Assembly: GCA_002418205.1 (NCBI GenBank)
Contig: DIDP01000027.1
Location: 3,272-67,271 of the forward strand
From: Anaerolineales bacterium UBA5797
GTDB taxonomy: Bacteria > Chloroflexota > Anaerolineae > Anaerolineales > Villigracilaceae
Direction of reading: 5' to 3'
DNA: 64,000 bases
Part shown: positions 32,157 to 41,418 of the stretch, in pieces
Position numbering within the stretch: the first letter of the stretch is position 1
How the letters are laid out: each line of letters starts with the position of its first letter
Position numbers and translations under genes: made by a program
Notes under the pieces: model-generated
What the model was told of the DNA's origin: nothing
The model's database searches: none
The model's input: only the letters and a program-made list of their open reading frames with translations

Positions 32157-32981
32157 TTACACTTCCGGCTGGACCTCGGTCTGGCGCGGCTTCGGGAGGC
32201 CGAATCTCCCCCACAGCATTTTCAGCAACAGCCCCGCCCGCCAGAACGCGACTGCGGCCATGCCGTGCGCAAGCACCGCGAACACCGGCGGCGTTTCCAG
32301 TGTGTAATACGTCCAGCATTCGCGCGTGGTGCCCCACAGTTCGAGATAATATCCAAGCCCGGAACCGGCAATGAATGTAAGCAGGGCATATCGATGATCC
32401 ATTGGAGTAAAGATAAGCAGGATGCACAAGCTCAGCGCGAGCCAGGAAAAGGACTTGTCGAAGGTTGGGGTGATAAAGACCAGCATCAGGGTCAGGAAGG
32501 AGGCGAAGGTCATCCAATAAAGAGTGGAAAGTAGAAAGTGGAAGATGCTCGGCTTGATGGGCAGGCGGCTGAGAGTCCAATCAAGAAATCTCGTGATGCG
32601 GTCAATGGATAAAGACGCGATGGGCCAGGCGGGGATGATCCACAACGGCGGGCGTTCGGCGGTGTAATAGTGCCAGAGGTTGGTCTGCGTGCCCCATGAT
32701 TCGATCGCCAGCCCTCCGCATAATCCAACGAAAATAATGAGCAGGTCGGTTTTCAAGTTCGCGCGGGCGATGATCGTCACGGTCATGAAGCCGAAAATGC
32801 CGAGCAGCAGCCAGTCCATGTAGGCCCACCACGCGCCGTTCCAATCCACGTAGGCGAGGTATTCCTCGGCGAGCGGCCACCAGATGTAGACGATGAGGAA
32901 GACCGTGAGGAGGAACCCGCCAAGGAGTATGGAGGAATCGCGCGTCCAGAGGGTTTTGAGTGCAACATGAAATCGGGACAT
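32157..32981 (-). CDS. Polytopic membrane protein with internal duplication
   Basis: About 274 residues from ATG 32981 (MSRFHVALKTLWTRD), roughly eight helices. Two halves repeat a motif: residues ~95-125 AIESWGTQTNLWHYYTAERP and ~205-235 YLELWGTTRECWTYYTLETP, both followed by a hydrophobic helix. The Glu/Leu-Trp-Gly-Thr and WxYYT core suggests a duplicated pocket-forming unit of unknown ligand. The family is unknown to me. It probably has its own leaderless promoter (TATAAT at 32994-32989) and is not part of the TetR operon transcript, which starts just downstream. Confidence 0.72.
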   Translation of the reverse strand: MSRFHVALKTLWTRDSSILLGGFLLTVFLIVYIWWPLAEEYLAYVDWNGAWWAYMDWLLLGIFGFMTVTIIARANLKTDLLIIFVGLCGGLAIESWGTQTNLWHYYTAERPPLWIIPAWPIASLSIDRITRFLDWTLSRLPIKPSIFHFLLSTLYWMTFASFLTLMLVFITPTFDKSFSWLALSLCILLIFTPMDHRYALLTFIAGSGLGYYLELWGTTRECWTYYTLETPPVFAVLAHGMAAVAFWRAGLLLKMLWGRFGLPKPRQTEVQPEV

Positions 32982-32988
32982 GAGCCGG

Positions 32989-32994
32989 ATTATA
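32989..32994 (-). promoter_or_regulatory. -10 box of a probable leaderless transcript
   Basis: TATAAT in GTTTTGCTATAATCC, 7 nt before the ATG at 32981 and identical over 15 nt to the box before 12182. Confidence 0.65.
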
Positions 32995-33052
32995 GCAAAA
33001 CCACTGGTTCCGTTCATGAAACTTAAAAAATCACCAAAAGGTTACATCTGCC

Positions 33053-33081
33053 TTGCGTTTTCGTTAGGCTTCACCTAAAAT
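33053..33081 (+). promoter_or_regulatory. Promoter of the secreted nuclease gene
   Basis: TTGCGT (33053-33058), 17 nt, TAAAAT (33076-33081); about 70 nt leader before ATG 33156. Confidence 0.6.
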
Positions 33082-33155
33082 AAAATTGCCAGTGGTTGCT
33101 GGCGTTCGCTGTTTTCGTATCTGATCTCATTCATACAAAAAGAGGAGAGTGCGTT

Positions 33156-36100
33156 ATGACTGGAACGATCAACAAGTTTTTCACCAGTATTCTCGTACTG
33201 GCAATGTTATTAGCTCTGATGCCCATGCAGTCCGCAAGTGCTGCTACGCCAACAGAGCTATTTTTTTCGGAATATATAGAGGGTTCGAGCTTTAACAAGG
33301 CCATCGAGATCTACAATGGCACCGGAGCAGCGGTGGATCTTGCGGCTGGGGGATACAATGTTCAAATCTATTTCAATGGATCTGCTTCTGCTGGATTGAC
33401 GCTCAATCTGACGGGTGTTGTCGCGGATGGCGATGTTTATGTTATCGCGAATTCCAATGCCACCACGCCTGCCGATCCAGCTATTCTTACTCAAGCTGAT
33501 CTGGTGAGTTTTGCCGGTTTCTACAACGGCGATGACGCGGTTGTGCTGCGCAAAGGAACGACCATCATCGATGCAATCGGACAGATCGGTTTCGATCCCG
33601 GCAGCGAGTGGGGAAGCGGGTTAGTTAGTACAGCAGATAACACATTGCGCCGTAAAGCGGATATTTGTGGCGGGGACACGGATGGCAGCAATGCCTTTGA
33701 TCCATCCGTGGAATGGGATGGTTACGCCACCAATACATTCGATGGTCTGGGTGCTCATACCGCAAATTGTGGAGCGGCAGCTGCCGAACCCAAGATCAAC
33801 GAGTTCTCTGCCAGCACAGCAGGCACAGATGTGGAATATGTCGAGATCTATGGAACGCCCAACACCGATTATTCCGCTTACACGGTCCTTGAGATCGAAG
33901 GCGATGGCACTGGTGCCGGCGTTGTAGATGAAGTTATAAGCCTTGGTACAACTGATGCCAATGGTTTCTATCTTGTCAACCTGCCAGCAAATGCCCTGGA
34001 AAACGGGACGATCTCCCTCCTGCTTGTCAAGAATTTCACCGGCACGCTCACCAACGATCTTGACACCAATAATGACGGCACCTTCGACTCCACACCTTGG
34101 GATGCTGTTGTCGATGCTGTATCTGTGAACGATGGCGGTTCAGGAGACACCACATACGGGGTTCCCGCTCTTGGTCCGAACTATGATGGTCTCAGCAGTT
34201 TTGCTCCCGGCGGTGCCTCGCGCTTCCCGGATGGACAGGATACCGATGCCGCCTCCGATTGGGTACGCAACGATTTTGATCTCTTCGGCATCCCCGGTTA
34301 CTCCGGAACACCCTCGCTTGGTGAGGCGATCAATACACCGGGTGCTCCAAATGCAGTGATCACTGTTCTGACTGATCCACTCGGCGTTTGTGGGGATCCG
34401 GCTACAAAGATTCACGATATTCAGGGTGGCGGACTCGCCAGCAGCGATGTCAGCAATATCCGTGAGATCGAGGGGATCGTTGTCGGTGATTTCCAAAACA
34501 ACGCCTCGCTTGATAATGGGAACTTGAATGGTTTCTATGTTCAGGAGGAGGATGCCGATGCTGATGCAGATGCGGCTACATCGGAAGGTATCTTCGTTTT
34601 TGCACCCGGCGCGATCGATGTAAGTGTTGGCGATGCAGTACGCGTTCGCGGTTCGGTTGCCGAGTTCAATGCCCTGACGGAGATTACCAGTGTAATTTCC
34701 GTGTCGCTGTGTTCAACCGGCAATGCGCTTCCCGCGATTTCGGAACTCTCCCTGCCTGTGACAAGCGTGGATGCCTTTGAAGCCTTTGAAGGCATGTACG
34801 TCACCTTCCCGCAGGAACTCGTCATTTCCGAGTATTTCAACTTCGACCGCTTCGGCGAGATCGTTCTGACCTCCCGACGGCACCTCACACCGACGGCGGA
34901 ATTTGAACCCGGTTCTCCGGAACAACAACAGGCTGCCCTGGATTACCTGCTCGACCGCATCACACTGGACGATGGACGCTCGAATCAGAACCCGGACCCG
35001 GCCATTCATCCGAATGGAAGCGTCTTCGACCTGACGAATCTGTTCCGCGGCGGCGATACGGTTGCCAGTGTGACCGGCGTGATGGACTACTCCTTTGGTC
35101 TCTATCGCATCCAGCCCACGCAGGGAGCCGATTACACCAGTGTGAATCCGCGCACTGCTGCTCCGGAACCGGTCGGCGGCAACTTGAAGGTTGCCTCCTT
35201 CAACGTGCTCAATTACTTCACAACGATCGACACCGGCGCGTTCATCTGCGGACCTGCCGGGGATCAGGAATGCCGCGGCGCGGATAATGCGACCGAATTC
35301 ACCCGCCAGCGTGCCAAGATCGTTTCCGCCCTTTCAACCATCAATGCGGACGTGGTCGGTTTGCTCGAGATCGAAAACCATCCGGCAAATGTGCCCGTGG
35401 CTGACCTGGTCAGCGGACTCAACGATGTGTTGGGCGCAGGAACCTACGATTATGTTGCCACCGGCGCGATCGGCACGGATGCCATCCGCGTGGCGTTGAT
35501 CTATAAGCCCGCAACGGTAACACCGCAGGGCGCATATGCGATCCTCGACACTTCGGTCGATCCCCGCTTCAATGATGACAAGAACCGCCCGACCCTGGCG
35601 CAGACCTTCATGGATAACTCAACGGGCGGTGTTTTCACTGTTGCGGTGAACCACCTCAAGTCCAAGGGCTCCGATTGTAATGATGTCGGTGATCCCGATC
35701 TCGGCGATGGCGCGGGCAACTGCAACCTGACCCGCAAAGCCGCCGCCCAAGCCCTCGTGGACTGGCTTGCCAGCGACCCGACCGGCAGCGGCGATGCAGA
35801 CTTCCTGATCATTGGCGACCTCAACTCCTACGACAAGGAAGATCCCATCGATGCGATTCGCGCCGGCGCCGATGATGTTCTCGGCACGGACGACGATTAC
35901 ACCGACATGGCTTACTACCTGCTCGGTGAGGATGCATACTCCTACGTGTTCGATGGACAGACTGGTTATCTGGATTACGCGCTGGCGAGCTCGAGCCTGG
36001 TTGCCCAGATCACGGGCGTGACCGATTGGCACATCAATGCCGACGAACCCGACCTGATCGATTACGACACCTCCTTCAAGCAGCCTGCCCAGGATGCCAT

Positions 36101-36512
36101 CTACGCCCCGGATGCCTACCGCTCCTCCGACCATGACCCTGTCATCGTCGGCTTGAGCCTGCTTCATTACGATTTCACGGGATTCTTCAAACCCATCGAA
36201 AACCCGCCTGCCGTCAACAGCGACAAGGCTGGCAACAGCATCCCGGTCAAGTTTAGTCTGGACGGCGATCAGGGACTCGATATCTTCTTCGGCAGTTATC
36301 CGAAGTCTGTGCAAATGAGCTGTGACTTTACATCAGCCCTTGGTGTGGCACAGACCGAGACAGCCGGAGGCAGCAGTCTGACCTACGATCCTCTGTTCGA
36401 CCAGTACGTGTATGTCTGGAAGACCGACAAGGCGTGGGGAGACACCTGCCGCCAACTGGTCGTGGTGTTGAAGGACGGTTCGGTCCACATCGCCAACTTC
36501 CAGTTCAAGTAA
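33156..36512 (+). CDS. Secreted ExeM/NucH-like nuclease with lamin-tail, EEP and PxKF domains
   Basis: About 1118 residues; AGAGGAGAG before ATG. Signal peptide with ILVLAMLLALMPMQSASAA. Two lamin-tail domains (LFFSEYIEGSSFNKAIEIYN at ~33; INEFSASTAGTDVEYVEIYG at ~210) are followed by an OB-like region and the endonuclease/exonuclease/phosphatase core: LKVASFNVLNYF, VVGLLEIENH, VNHLKSKGSDC, FLIIGDLNSYDKEDP and YRSSDHDPVIVGL, with the catalytic Asp/His/Glu residues. A C-terminal PxKF-type domain (SDKAGNSIPVKFSLDGDQ) ends it. It likely degrades extracellular DNA for nutrients or biofilm remodelling. Confidence 0.93.
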   Translation: MTGTINKFFTSILVLAMLLALMPMQSASAATPTELFFSEYIEGSSFNKAIEIYNGTGAAVDLAAGGYNVQIYFNGSASAGLTLNLTGVVADGDVYVIANSNATTPADPAILTQADLVSFAGFYNGDDAVVLRKGTTIIDAIGQIGFDPGSEWGSGLVSTADNTLRRKADICGGDTDGSNAFDPSVEWDGYATNTFDGLGAHTANCGAAAAEPKINEFSASTAGTDVEYVEIYGTPNTDYSAYTVLEIEGDGTGAGVVDEVISLGTTDANGFYLVNLPANALENGTISLLLVKNFTGTLTNDLDTNNDGTFDSTPWDAVVDAVSVNDGGSGDTTYGVPALGPNYDGLSSFAPGGASRFPDGQDTDAASDWVRNDFDLFGIPGYSGTPSLGEAINTPGAPNAVITVLTDPLGVCGDPATKIHDIQGGGLASSDVSNIREIEGIVVGDFQNNASLDNGNLNGFYVQEEDADADADAATSEGIFVFAPGAIDVSVGDAVRVRGSVAEFNALTEITSVISVSLCSTGNALPAISELSLPVTSVDAFEAFEGMYVTFPQELVISEYFNFDRFGEIVLTSRRHLTPTAEFEPGSPEQQQAALDYLLDRITLDDGRSNQNPDPAIHPNGSVFDLTNLFRGGDTVASVTGVMDYSFGLYRIQPTQGADYTSVNPRTAAPEPVGGNLKVASFNVLNYFTTIDTGAFICGPAGDQECRGADNATEFTRQRAKIVSALSTINADVVGLLEIENHPANVPVADLVSGLNDVLGAGTYDYVATGAIGTDAIRVALIYKPATVTPQGAYAILDTSVDPRFNDDKNRPTLAQTFMDNSTGGVFTVAVNHLKSKGSDCNDVGDPDLGDGAGNCNLTRKAAAQALVDWLASDPTGSGDADFLIIGDLNSYDKEDPIDAIRAGADDVLGTDDDYTDMAYYLLGEDAYSYVFDGQTGYLDYALASSSLVAQITGVTDWHINADEPDLIDYDTSFKQPAQDAIYAPDAYRSSDHDPVIVGLSLLHYDFTGFFKPIENPPAVNSDKAGNSIPVKFSLDGDQGLDIFFGSYPKSVQMSCDFTSALGVAQTETAGGSSLTYDPLFDQYVYVWKTDKAWGDTCRQLVVVLKDGSVHIANFQFK

Positions 36513-36531
36513 ACCGGTCCCACCTACTCAT

Positions 36532-36568
36532 AAAAAAGACCGCCCCCGATCGGGGGCGGTCTTTTTTA
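36532..36568. terminator. Strong bidirectional terminator
   Basis: GACCGCCCCCGATCGGGGGCG is part of a perfect palindromic stem flanked by AAAAAA and TTTTTT; serves both convergent genes. Confidence 0.95.
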
Positions 36569-36585
36569 TGACTCATTTCTCAACT

Positions 36586-37563
36586 TTACTTGTACACCTG
36601 TGGGTTGACGCAGTTGGGCAGGTGCCTTCCCTCCAACCCGGCGATCAAATTCTTTGCCGCCATCCAGGACATCTTATCGCGGGCGGTCCTGCTGGCGCTG
36701 GCGATGTGCGGCATCACCACCGCGTTATCCAATGTGAGCAGGGGATGGTCGGGTGGCAGCGGCTCGGGGTCGGTCACATCCAGCGCCGCGCCGAAGATGC
36801 GTTTGTCCTTCAATGCATCATACAGCGCGTCGATATCGATCACGGGTCCGCGCGAGGTGTTGACGAGGACCGCGTTGGGCTTCATCCGGGAAAGGGCTTC
36901 GGCGTCGATCAAATGGCGGGTATCAGGCGTTAGCGGGGTATGAAGCGAGATGAAGTCCGATTCCTCGAGCAGGGTTTCGAAATCCACAGAGATCGCCTTG
37001 ATATCGGGATCGGGTCTTGGTTCGTTGGGGTCATAATAGATCACGCGCATATCGAATCCCACTGCGCGGCGCGCCATGGCTTTGCCGATGCGTCCAAAAC
37101 CGACCAGCCCCAGCGTGGACCCGCGCATCTCGATGCCGAGCAGCAGCATCGGTCCCCACGTTTTCCAATGACCATTGCGCACATGCCGGTCGCCTTCGAG
37201 GATGCGGCGCCCGGAGGTCATCATCAAGGCGAAGGAAAAATCGGCTGTCGAATCGGTCAATACATCGGGCGTATTGCCGACGGGGATCCTGCGCGCGCAT
37301 GCCGCGTTCACATCGATGTTATCGAACCCCACCGCGAAATTGCTGATCACTTTCAATTGCGGTCCCGCCGCATCCATCATTTCCCCATCGATCCTGTCCG
37401 TCAACAGGCACAGCAGACCGTCCACACCCTCCACCCGTTCCATCAATTCCTCGCGGCTGGGCGGCAGGTCGGCGGTCCACAGATCCACATCGCAATACTC
37501 TTTTACAAGGTCGAGCCCCTTATCGGGGATCACCCTCGTTACAAATACCTTTGGTTTCGACAT
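36586..37563 (-). CDS. D-2-hydroxyacid dehydrogenase, glyoxylate/hydroxypyruvate reductase type
   Basis: About 325 residues from ATG 37563 (MSKPKVFVTRVIPDKGLDL). NAD(P) motif LGLVGFGRIGKAMARRA; catalytic Arg in VNTSRGPV, Glu in DVTDPEPLP and His in VMPHIASAS. This triad and the glyoxylate-reductase-like N-terminus fit GhrA/B or HprA enzymes that reduce hydroxypyruvate to glycerate or glyoxylate to glycolate. The divergent neighbour at 37600 is a glycerate kinase, which strongly supports the hydroxypyruvate-to-glycerate step. Confidence 0.9.
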   Translation of the reverse strand: MSKPKVFVTRVIPDKGLDLVKEYCDVDLWTADLPPSREELMERVEGVDGLLCLLTDRIDGEMMDAAGPQLKVISNFAVGFDNIDVNAACARRIPVGNTPDVLTDSTADFSFALMMTSGRRILEGDRHVRNGHWKTWGPMLLLGIEMRGSTLGLVGFGRIGKAMARRAVGFDMRVIYYDPNEPRPDPDIKAISVDFETLLEESDFISLHTPLTPDTRHLIDAEALSRMKPNAVLVNTSRGPVIDIDALYDALKDKRIFGAALDVTDPEPLPPDHPLLTLDNAVVMPHIASASRTARDKMSWMAAKNLIAGLEGRHLPNCVNPQVYK

Positions 37564-37599
37564 GCTTGCTCCATAAAAGTTTCTGATATGATAACAGAC

Positions 37600-38922
37600 A
37601 TGAACGTCAATAGTTTCGCCACCCACAGCCTCAAAGATCCGCGCATTCGACGGATATTATATGCGGCGCTCGAAGCTGTTGATCCTGCCGAAGCGGTGCA
37701 GATGCATCTCCCAAAACTTGAAGGCAATGTGCATGGGCTGGGGATTGGCAAAGCCTCGATCCCCATGCTGACCGCTCTTGCGGAGGCGGTTCCCCTCTCG
37801 AGCGGACTCGCCATCAGCAAGCACGCTTCAGTACATGACCCAGGCCTGTTTCCCGTTATCGAAGGCGGGCACCCGGTCCCGGACGCGCGTTCGCTGGAGG
37901 CGGGAGAACGCGCCCTGGAATTCGTCTCCTCCCTTAATGCAGACGATACATTGGTCTGTTTAATTTCGGGAGGTGGTTCGGCGCTCATGACCGCGCCATA
38001 CGCAGGCATATCGCTCGAGGATATGCAGTTGCTCACATCTTTGTTATTATCCTGCGGCGCGCGCATCGATGAGATCAACACCCTGCGCCGTCAACTGGAC
38101 CGAGTCAAGGGTGGCGGATTGGCGCGCGCGACCCGCGCAAAGGTGATCAGCTTGATCTTGTCTGATGTGATCGGCAGCCCGCTGGAGGCAATCGCCTCGG
38201 GACCGACTTATCCGAACCCAACGACGAGCGAGGATGCGCTGAATGTTTTGGAGAAGTATCACATCGAGAAACAGGTCCCCGGTTCGATCATTAAGTATTT
38301 GAACAAAGTTGCTCTGGGCGAAGCAAAGGGCCTCGCTGGAACTGCGCATGAATCCGCAAAGCGGCACGCTTCGACTTCGGACTTCGTCCACCGCTCGGCG
38401 CGAGAAACCAATATCATCATCGGCGATAACAGGCTTGCCGCGCAAGCCGCATTTGAACAGGCGGAACGCGAAGGTTTTCAGGCTGAGATCCTGACGAACG
38501 AATTGCAGGGAGAGGCGCGTGAAGTTGGAAAAATGCTGGGGATCAGGTTGCGTGATGAAATATCGAAACGCCCGCATCCGTTCTGTTTGATCGCCGGGGG
38601 CGAGACCACGGTCACTCTCAGAGGCAACGGCAGGGGGGGCAGGAATCAGGAACTTGCGCTGGCGGCTGTGGAGGAGTTGCTGGATCTGGAAGATGTGATG
38701 CTGATCTCGCTGGCAACGGATGGCGAGGATGGTCCCACGGACGCGGCAGGCGCAGTGGCGACCGGGGAGACGGCTCAAAGGGCGGAAAAGCTCAGGGTGG
38801 ACGCGGCAGACCATTTGTCCAGGAATGACGCGTATGCCTTTTTCCGGGCTTTGGGAGACCTGATCCGGACCGGTCCAAGCGGGACGAACGTCAATGACCT
38901 GGTTTTTTTGGTCGCTTTGTAA
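37600..38922 (+). CDS. Glycerate 2-kinase (MOFRL/GckA family)
   Basis: About 440 residues; ATG 37600, or in-frame ATG at 37588, near TATGAT at 37587, so a leaderless mRNA is likely. Family motifs: GIGKASIPM, VIEGGHPVPDARSLEAGE, LISGGGSALMTAP, LILSDVIGSPLEAIASGPT and the MOFRL end GGRNQELALAAVEELLD ... ATDGEDGPTDAAGAVA, LIRTGPSGTNVNDL. It phosphorylates D-glycerate to 2-phosphoglycerate. Its start lies 37 bp from the divergent reductase start. Upstream ORF extension over the reductase is not real coding. Confidence 0.93.
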   Translation: MNVNSFATHSLKDPRIRRILYAALEAVDPAEAVQMHLPKLEGNVHGLGIGKASIPMLTALAEAVPLSSGLAISKHASVHDPGLFPVIEGGHPVPDARSLEAGERALEFVSSLNADDTLVCLISGGGSALMTAPYAGISLEDMQLLTSLLLSCGARIDEINTLRRQLDRVKGGGLARATRAKVISLILSDVIGSPLEAIASGPTYPNPTTSEDALNVLEKYHIEKQVPGSIIKYLNKVALGEAKGLAGTAHESAKRHASTSDFVHRSARETNIIIGDNRLAAQAAFEQAEREGFQAEILTNELQGEAREVGKMLGIRLRDEISKRPHPFCLIAGGETTVTLRGNGRGGRNQELALAAVEELLDLEDVMLISLATDGEDGPTDAAGAVATGETAQRAEKLRVDAADHLSRNDAYAFFRALGDLIRTGPSGTNVNDLVFLVAL

Positions 38923-38929
38923 TGTTACA

Positions 38930-38959
38930 TTGACAGGGATTGTTGATAAGTTATATAAT
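38930..38959 (+). promoter_or_regulatory. Promoter of the sugar ABC importer operon
   Basis: TTGACA (38930-38935), 18 nt, TATAAT (38954-38959). It gives a leader of about 230 nt before ATG 39199, holding a terminator-like hairpin at 39072-39112 and otherwise nothing recognised. Confidence 0.82.
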
Positions 38960-39071
38960 ACTTTTGTCAGACAAAATCACATCGCAATTCCCCTTATTGT
39001 TACACCTGCATCGTCCACGGGAATCATATGATAAATACTGATCGGCAACTGAATAGCGGTCTGTTGTGCCA

Positions 39072-39112
39072 GCGGAGACTTCTCACCCTTCAAACTGTGA
39101 GCAGGTGCTCCG
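39072..39112 (+). terminator. Terminator-like hairpin in the importer leader (possible attenuator)
   Basis: CGGAG/CTCCG at the base and CTCAC/GTGAG above form a two-part stem; it ends in GTTTTATTTTTTT. It comes between promoter and first gene, so it may attenuate transcription or mark a ligand-responsive RNA. Confidence 0.6.
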
Positions 39113-39198
39113 TTTTATTTTTTTGAAAAGGAGGTGGTTTCTTCAATAGATTTCCTGCAAGACCAGGTTGGTTCGTATTCCAAAAAGGAGAAGAAAAA

Positions 39199-40452
39199 AT
39201 GTCAAAAAGCAAGTTGTACAGCCTGATGACTGTGCTCATGATCGCGATGCTGGTGCTTTCCGCCTGCGGCGGCGGCGCCAAAAAAGTGGAAGTGTTTTCA
39301 TGGTGGACCGGCGGCGGAGAAGCGGCTGGTCTCGAAGCCATGATCAAGGTCTTCAATGAGAAGAACCCCAACATTGAGTTCATCAATGCGGCAGTCGCCG
39401 GTGGCGCCGGGACCAACGCCCGTGCGGTGCTGGCAACCCGCCTGCAGGCTGGCGATCCGCCTGATTCCTGGCAGGGTCATGCCGGTCAGGAATTGATCGG
39501 TACGTATGTTGCCGGTAATCAGATCCAGCCGTTGAACGATCTTTACGAATCGGAAGGCTGGCTCAGCGTGATGCCCAAAACGTTGATCCCGCTGATCTCA
39601 CAGGGCGGCAACATCTATTCCGTGCCGGTCAACATCCACCGCGCCAATGTGCTGTGGTACAACCCGGCGGTCCTCTCCGCGAATGGCGTGGATGTTCCCA
39701 CCACCATGGATGAATGGTTTGCTGCAATGGACACCCTGCAAGCCGCCGGTGTGACGCCTCTGGCGCTCGGCGAGCAGTGGACCAAGATGCACCTGATGGA
39801 AACCGTCCTGCTCGGCACCCTCGGACCCGATAAATACAACGGTCTGTGGGATGGCTCCACCGATTGGGGCAGCGCCGAGGTCACGACCGCGCTGGAGAAC
39901 TTCCAGAAGGCGTTGACCTATACCAACAGCGACTCCGCTTCGCTCTCCTGGCAGGATGCCTCGCAACTGGTCGTCAACGGCGATGCCGCGTTCAATGTGA
40001 TGGGCGACTGGGCGGAGGGTTACTTCCGTGAATTGGGCAAGAGCCCGATGGCTGATTATGGCTGGGCTCCGGTTCCCGGCAGTGTCGGCGTCTTCCAGTT
40101 CCTTTCTGACTCGTTCGTGCTGGCCGTCGGCGCGCCGGATGAAGATGGCGCGATGGCGTGGTTGAAGGTGGCAGGCTCGAAGGAAGGTCAGGAGGCGTTC
40201 AACCCGGTGAAGGGTTCGATCTGCGCCCGCACCGACTGCGATAAGAATCTCTTCGGCGAATACCTGCAGTCCGCCATGGATGATTGGTCAAGCAACACAG
40301 TGGTCGGTTCGTTGACCCACGGTGTGGTCGCCAATGACTCGTGGAAGTCCGAGATCGATACGGCTCTCGGTCTGTTCATCCAGAATAACGATCTGGCTAC
40401 GTTCCAGTCGGCGTTGGTGGCTGCCTGCGCAAGCTCCGGTCCGTGCAAGTAA
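39199..40452 (+). CDS. Sugar ABC transporter substrate-binding lipoprotein
   Basis: 417 residues; AAGGAGAAG before ATG. Lipobox LVLSACGGG after MTVLMIAML. Family 1 solute-binding layout: VEVFSWWTGGGEAAGLEAMIKVFNEKNP, VPVNIHRANVLWYNPAVL, ALGEQWTKMHLMETVL and VMGDWAEGYFRELGKSP. It resembles glucose/mannose or oligosaccharide binding proteins (ThuE/GtsA-like). It delivers the sugar to the two permeases that follow. Cys in DCDKNLFGEYL and AACASSGPCK at the C-terminus could form a disulphide. Confidence 0.92.
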   Translation: MSKSKLYSLMTVLMIAMLVLSACGGGAKKVEVFSWWTGGGEAAGLEAMIKVFNEKNPNIEFINAAVAGGAGTNARAVLATRLQAGDPPDSWQGHAGQELIGTYVAGNQIQPLNDLYESEGWLSVMPKTLIPLISQGGNIYSVPVNIHRANVLWYNPAVLSANGVDVPTTMDEWFAAMDTLQAAGVTPLALGEQWTKMHLMETVLLGTLGPDKYNGLWDGSTDWGSAEVTTALENFQKALTYTNSDSASLSWQDASQLVVNGDAAFNVMGDWAEGYFRELGKSPMADYGWAPVPGSVGVFQFLSDSFVLAVGAPDEDGAMAWLKVAGSKEGQEAFNPVKGSICARTDCDKNLFGEYLQSAMDDWSSNTVVGSLTHGVVANDSWKSEIDTALGLFIQNNDLATFQSALVAACASSGPCK

Positions 40453-40468
40453 AAAGTAGGTAAAATAT

Positions 40469-40499
40469 GGAGGCTCCGGCGGGTTTTGTCGGAGCCTCC
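40469..40499 (+). repeat. Intercistronic hairpin
   Basis: GGAGGCTCCG and CGGAGCCTCC, perfect over 10 bp with an 11-nt loop, between the binding-protein and first permease genes. Typical of hairpins that protect the upstream mRNA and reduce expression of permeases. Confidence 0.8.
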
Positions 40500-40530
40500 A
40501 AAGTTATCACGACCGAAAGAGGTCCCTGAA

Positions 40531-41418
40531 ATGCACAGAGACAAAGACCGCTATCTTTCCATCATCCTGATCTCACCATCCATTCTTGCCGTTCTGATCT
40601 TCGTTTATGGGTTCATCGCATGGTCTGTGCGCGTCTCTCTGAGCCAGTGGAAGGGACTTAACCCCGATTACACCTGGGCTGGATTAACCAATTACATCAA
40701 CCTGTTCTCGGACCCGCGCTTCCTTGTGGATGTACGGAACACGTTGATCTTCACGGGTGTCTTCGTGATCGGCTGTATTCTCCTCGGTTTTATTTTGGCG
40801 GTAATGCTCGATCAGGGTTTGAGGGGGGAGGGATTCTTCCGCAGTCTGTTCCTGTTCCCGATGGCGATCTCGTACATCGTGACAGGCGTTGTCTGGCGCT
40901 GGTTGATGAACCCGGCTGAGGGGGACCGTTTGAGCGGGTTCAATTTGTTATTTTCCTACCTTCATCTGGATTTTCTGATCAACAAGTGGCATACCACCGA
41001 AACCTGGGGCATCGCCGCGATCGCCCTCGCCGCCATCTGGCAGATGTCCGGTTATACGATGGCGATCTATCTGGCCGGTCTGCGCTCCATCCCGGACGAG
41101 TTGCGTGAAGCCGCGCGCATCGACGGTGCAAGCGAGTTCCAGATCTACCGCCATATCATTCTGCCGCTGCTTTCGCCGGTGACCTTGAGCGCATTGATCA
41201 TCCTCGGACATATGTCCCTCAAGGTCTTCGATCTCATCATCGCGGTGGCAGGGAAGCAGTTGCCTCTCGACGTTCCCGCCATCTACATGTGGCAGACCAC
41301 CTTCGACGGTCTCTTTTATGGACGCGGCGCGGCGATCGGGATCCTGTTGCTGGTCAGCGTTGCGATCCTGATCATCCCCTACATCCGTTACACGCTCAGG
41401 ACGGAGGCACAGCAATGA
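40531..41418 (+). CDS. Sugar ABC transporter permease, MalF-type
   Basis: About 295 residues from ATG 40531 (MHRDKDRYLSIILISPSIL) with GAAAGAGG upstream. Six helices; the EAA loop LREAARIDGASEFQIYRHIILPLL is clear and docks on the ATPase. It is the first membrane subunit of the importer; the gene overlaps the next by ATGA. No ATP-binding subunit (MsmK/UgpC type) is in the operon, so a shared ATPase elsewhere is expected. Confidence 0.94.
   Translation: MHRDKDRYLSIILISPSILAVLIFVYGFIAWSVRVSLSQWKGLNPDYTWAGLTNYINLFSDPRFLVDVRNTLIFTGVFVIGCILLGFILAVMLDQGLRGEGFFRSLFLFPMAISYIVTGVVWRWLMNPAEGDRLSGFNLLFSYLHLDFLINKWHTTETWGIAAIALAAIWQMSGYTMAIYLAGLRSIPDELREAARIDGASEFQIYRHIILPLLSPVTLSALIILGHMSLKVFDLIIAVAGKQLPLDVPAIYMWQTTFDGLFYGRGAAIGILLLVSVAILIIPYIRYTLRTEAQQ

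Noticed and set aside
36940..37599. Upstream extension of the glycerate kinase frame (220 codons)
   Set aside because: It lies antisense to the reductase gene and has no homology-like features; the family starts near 37600.
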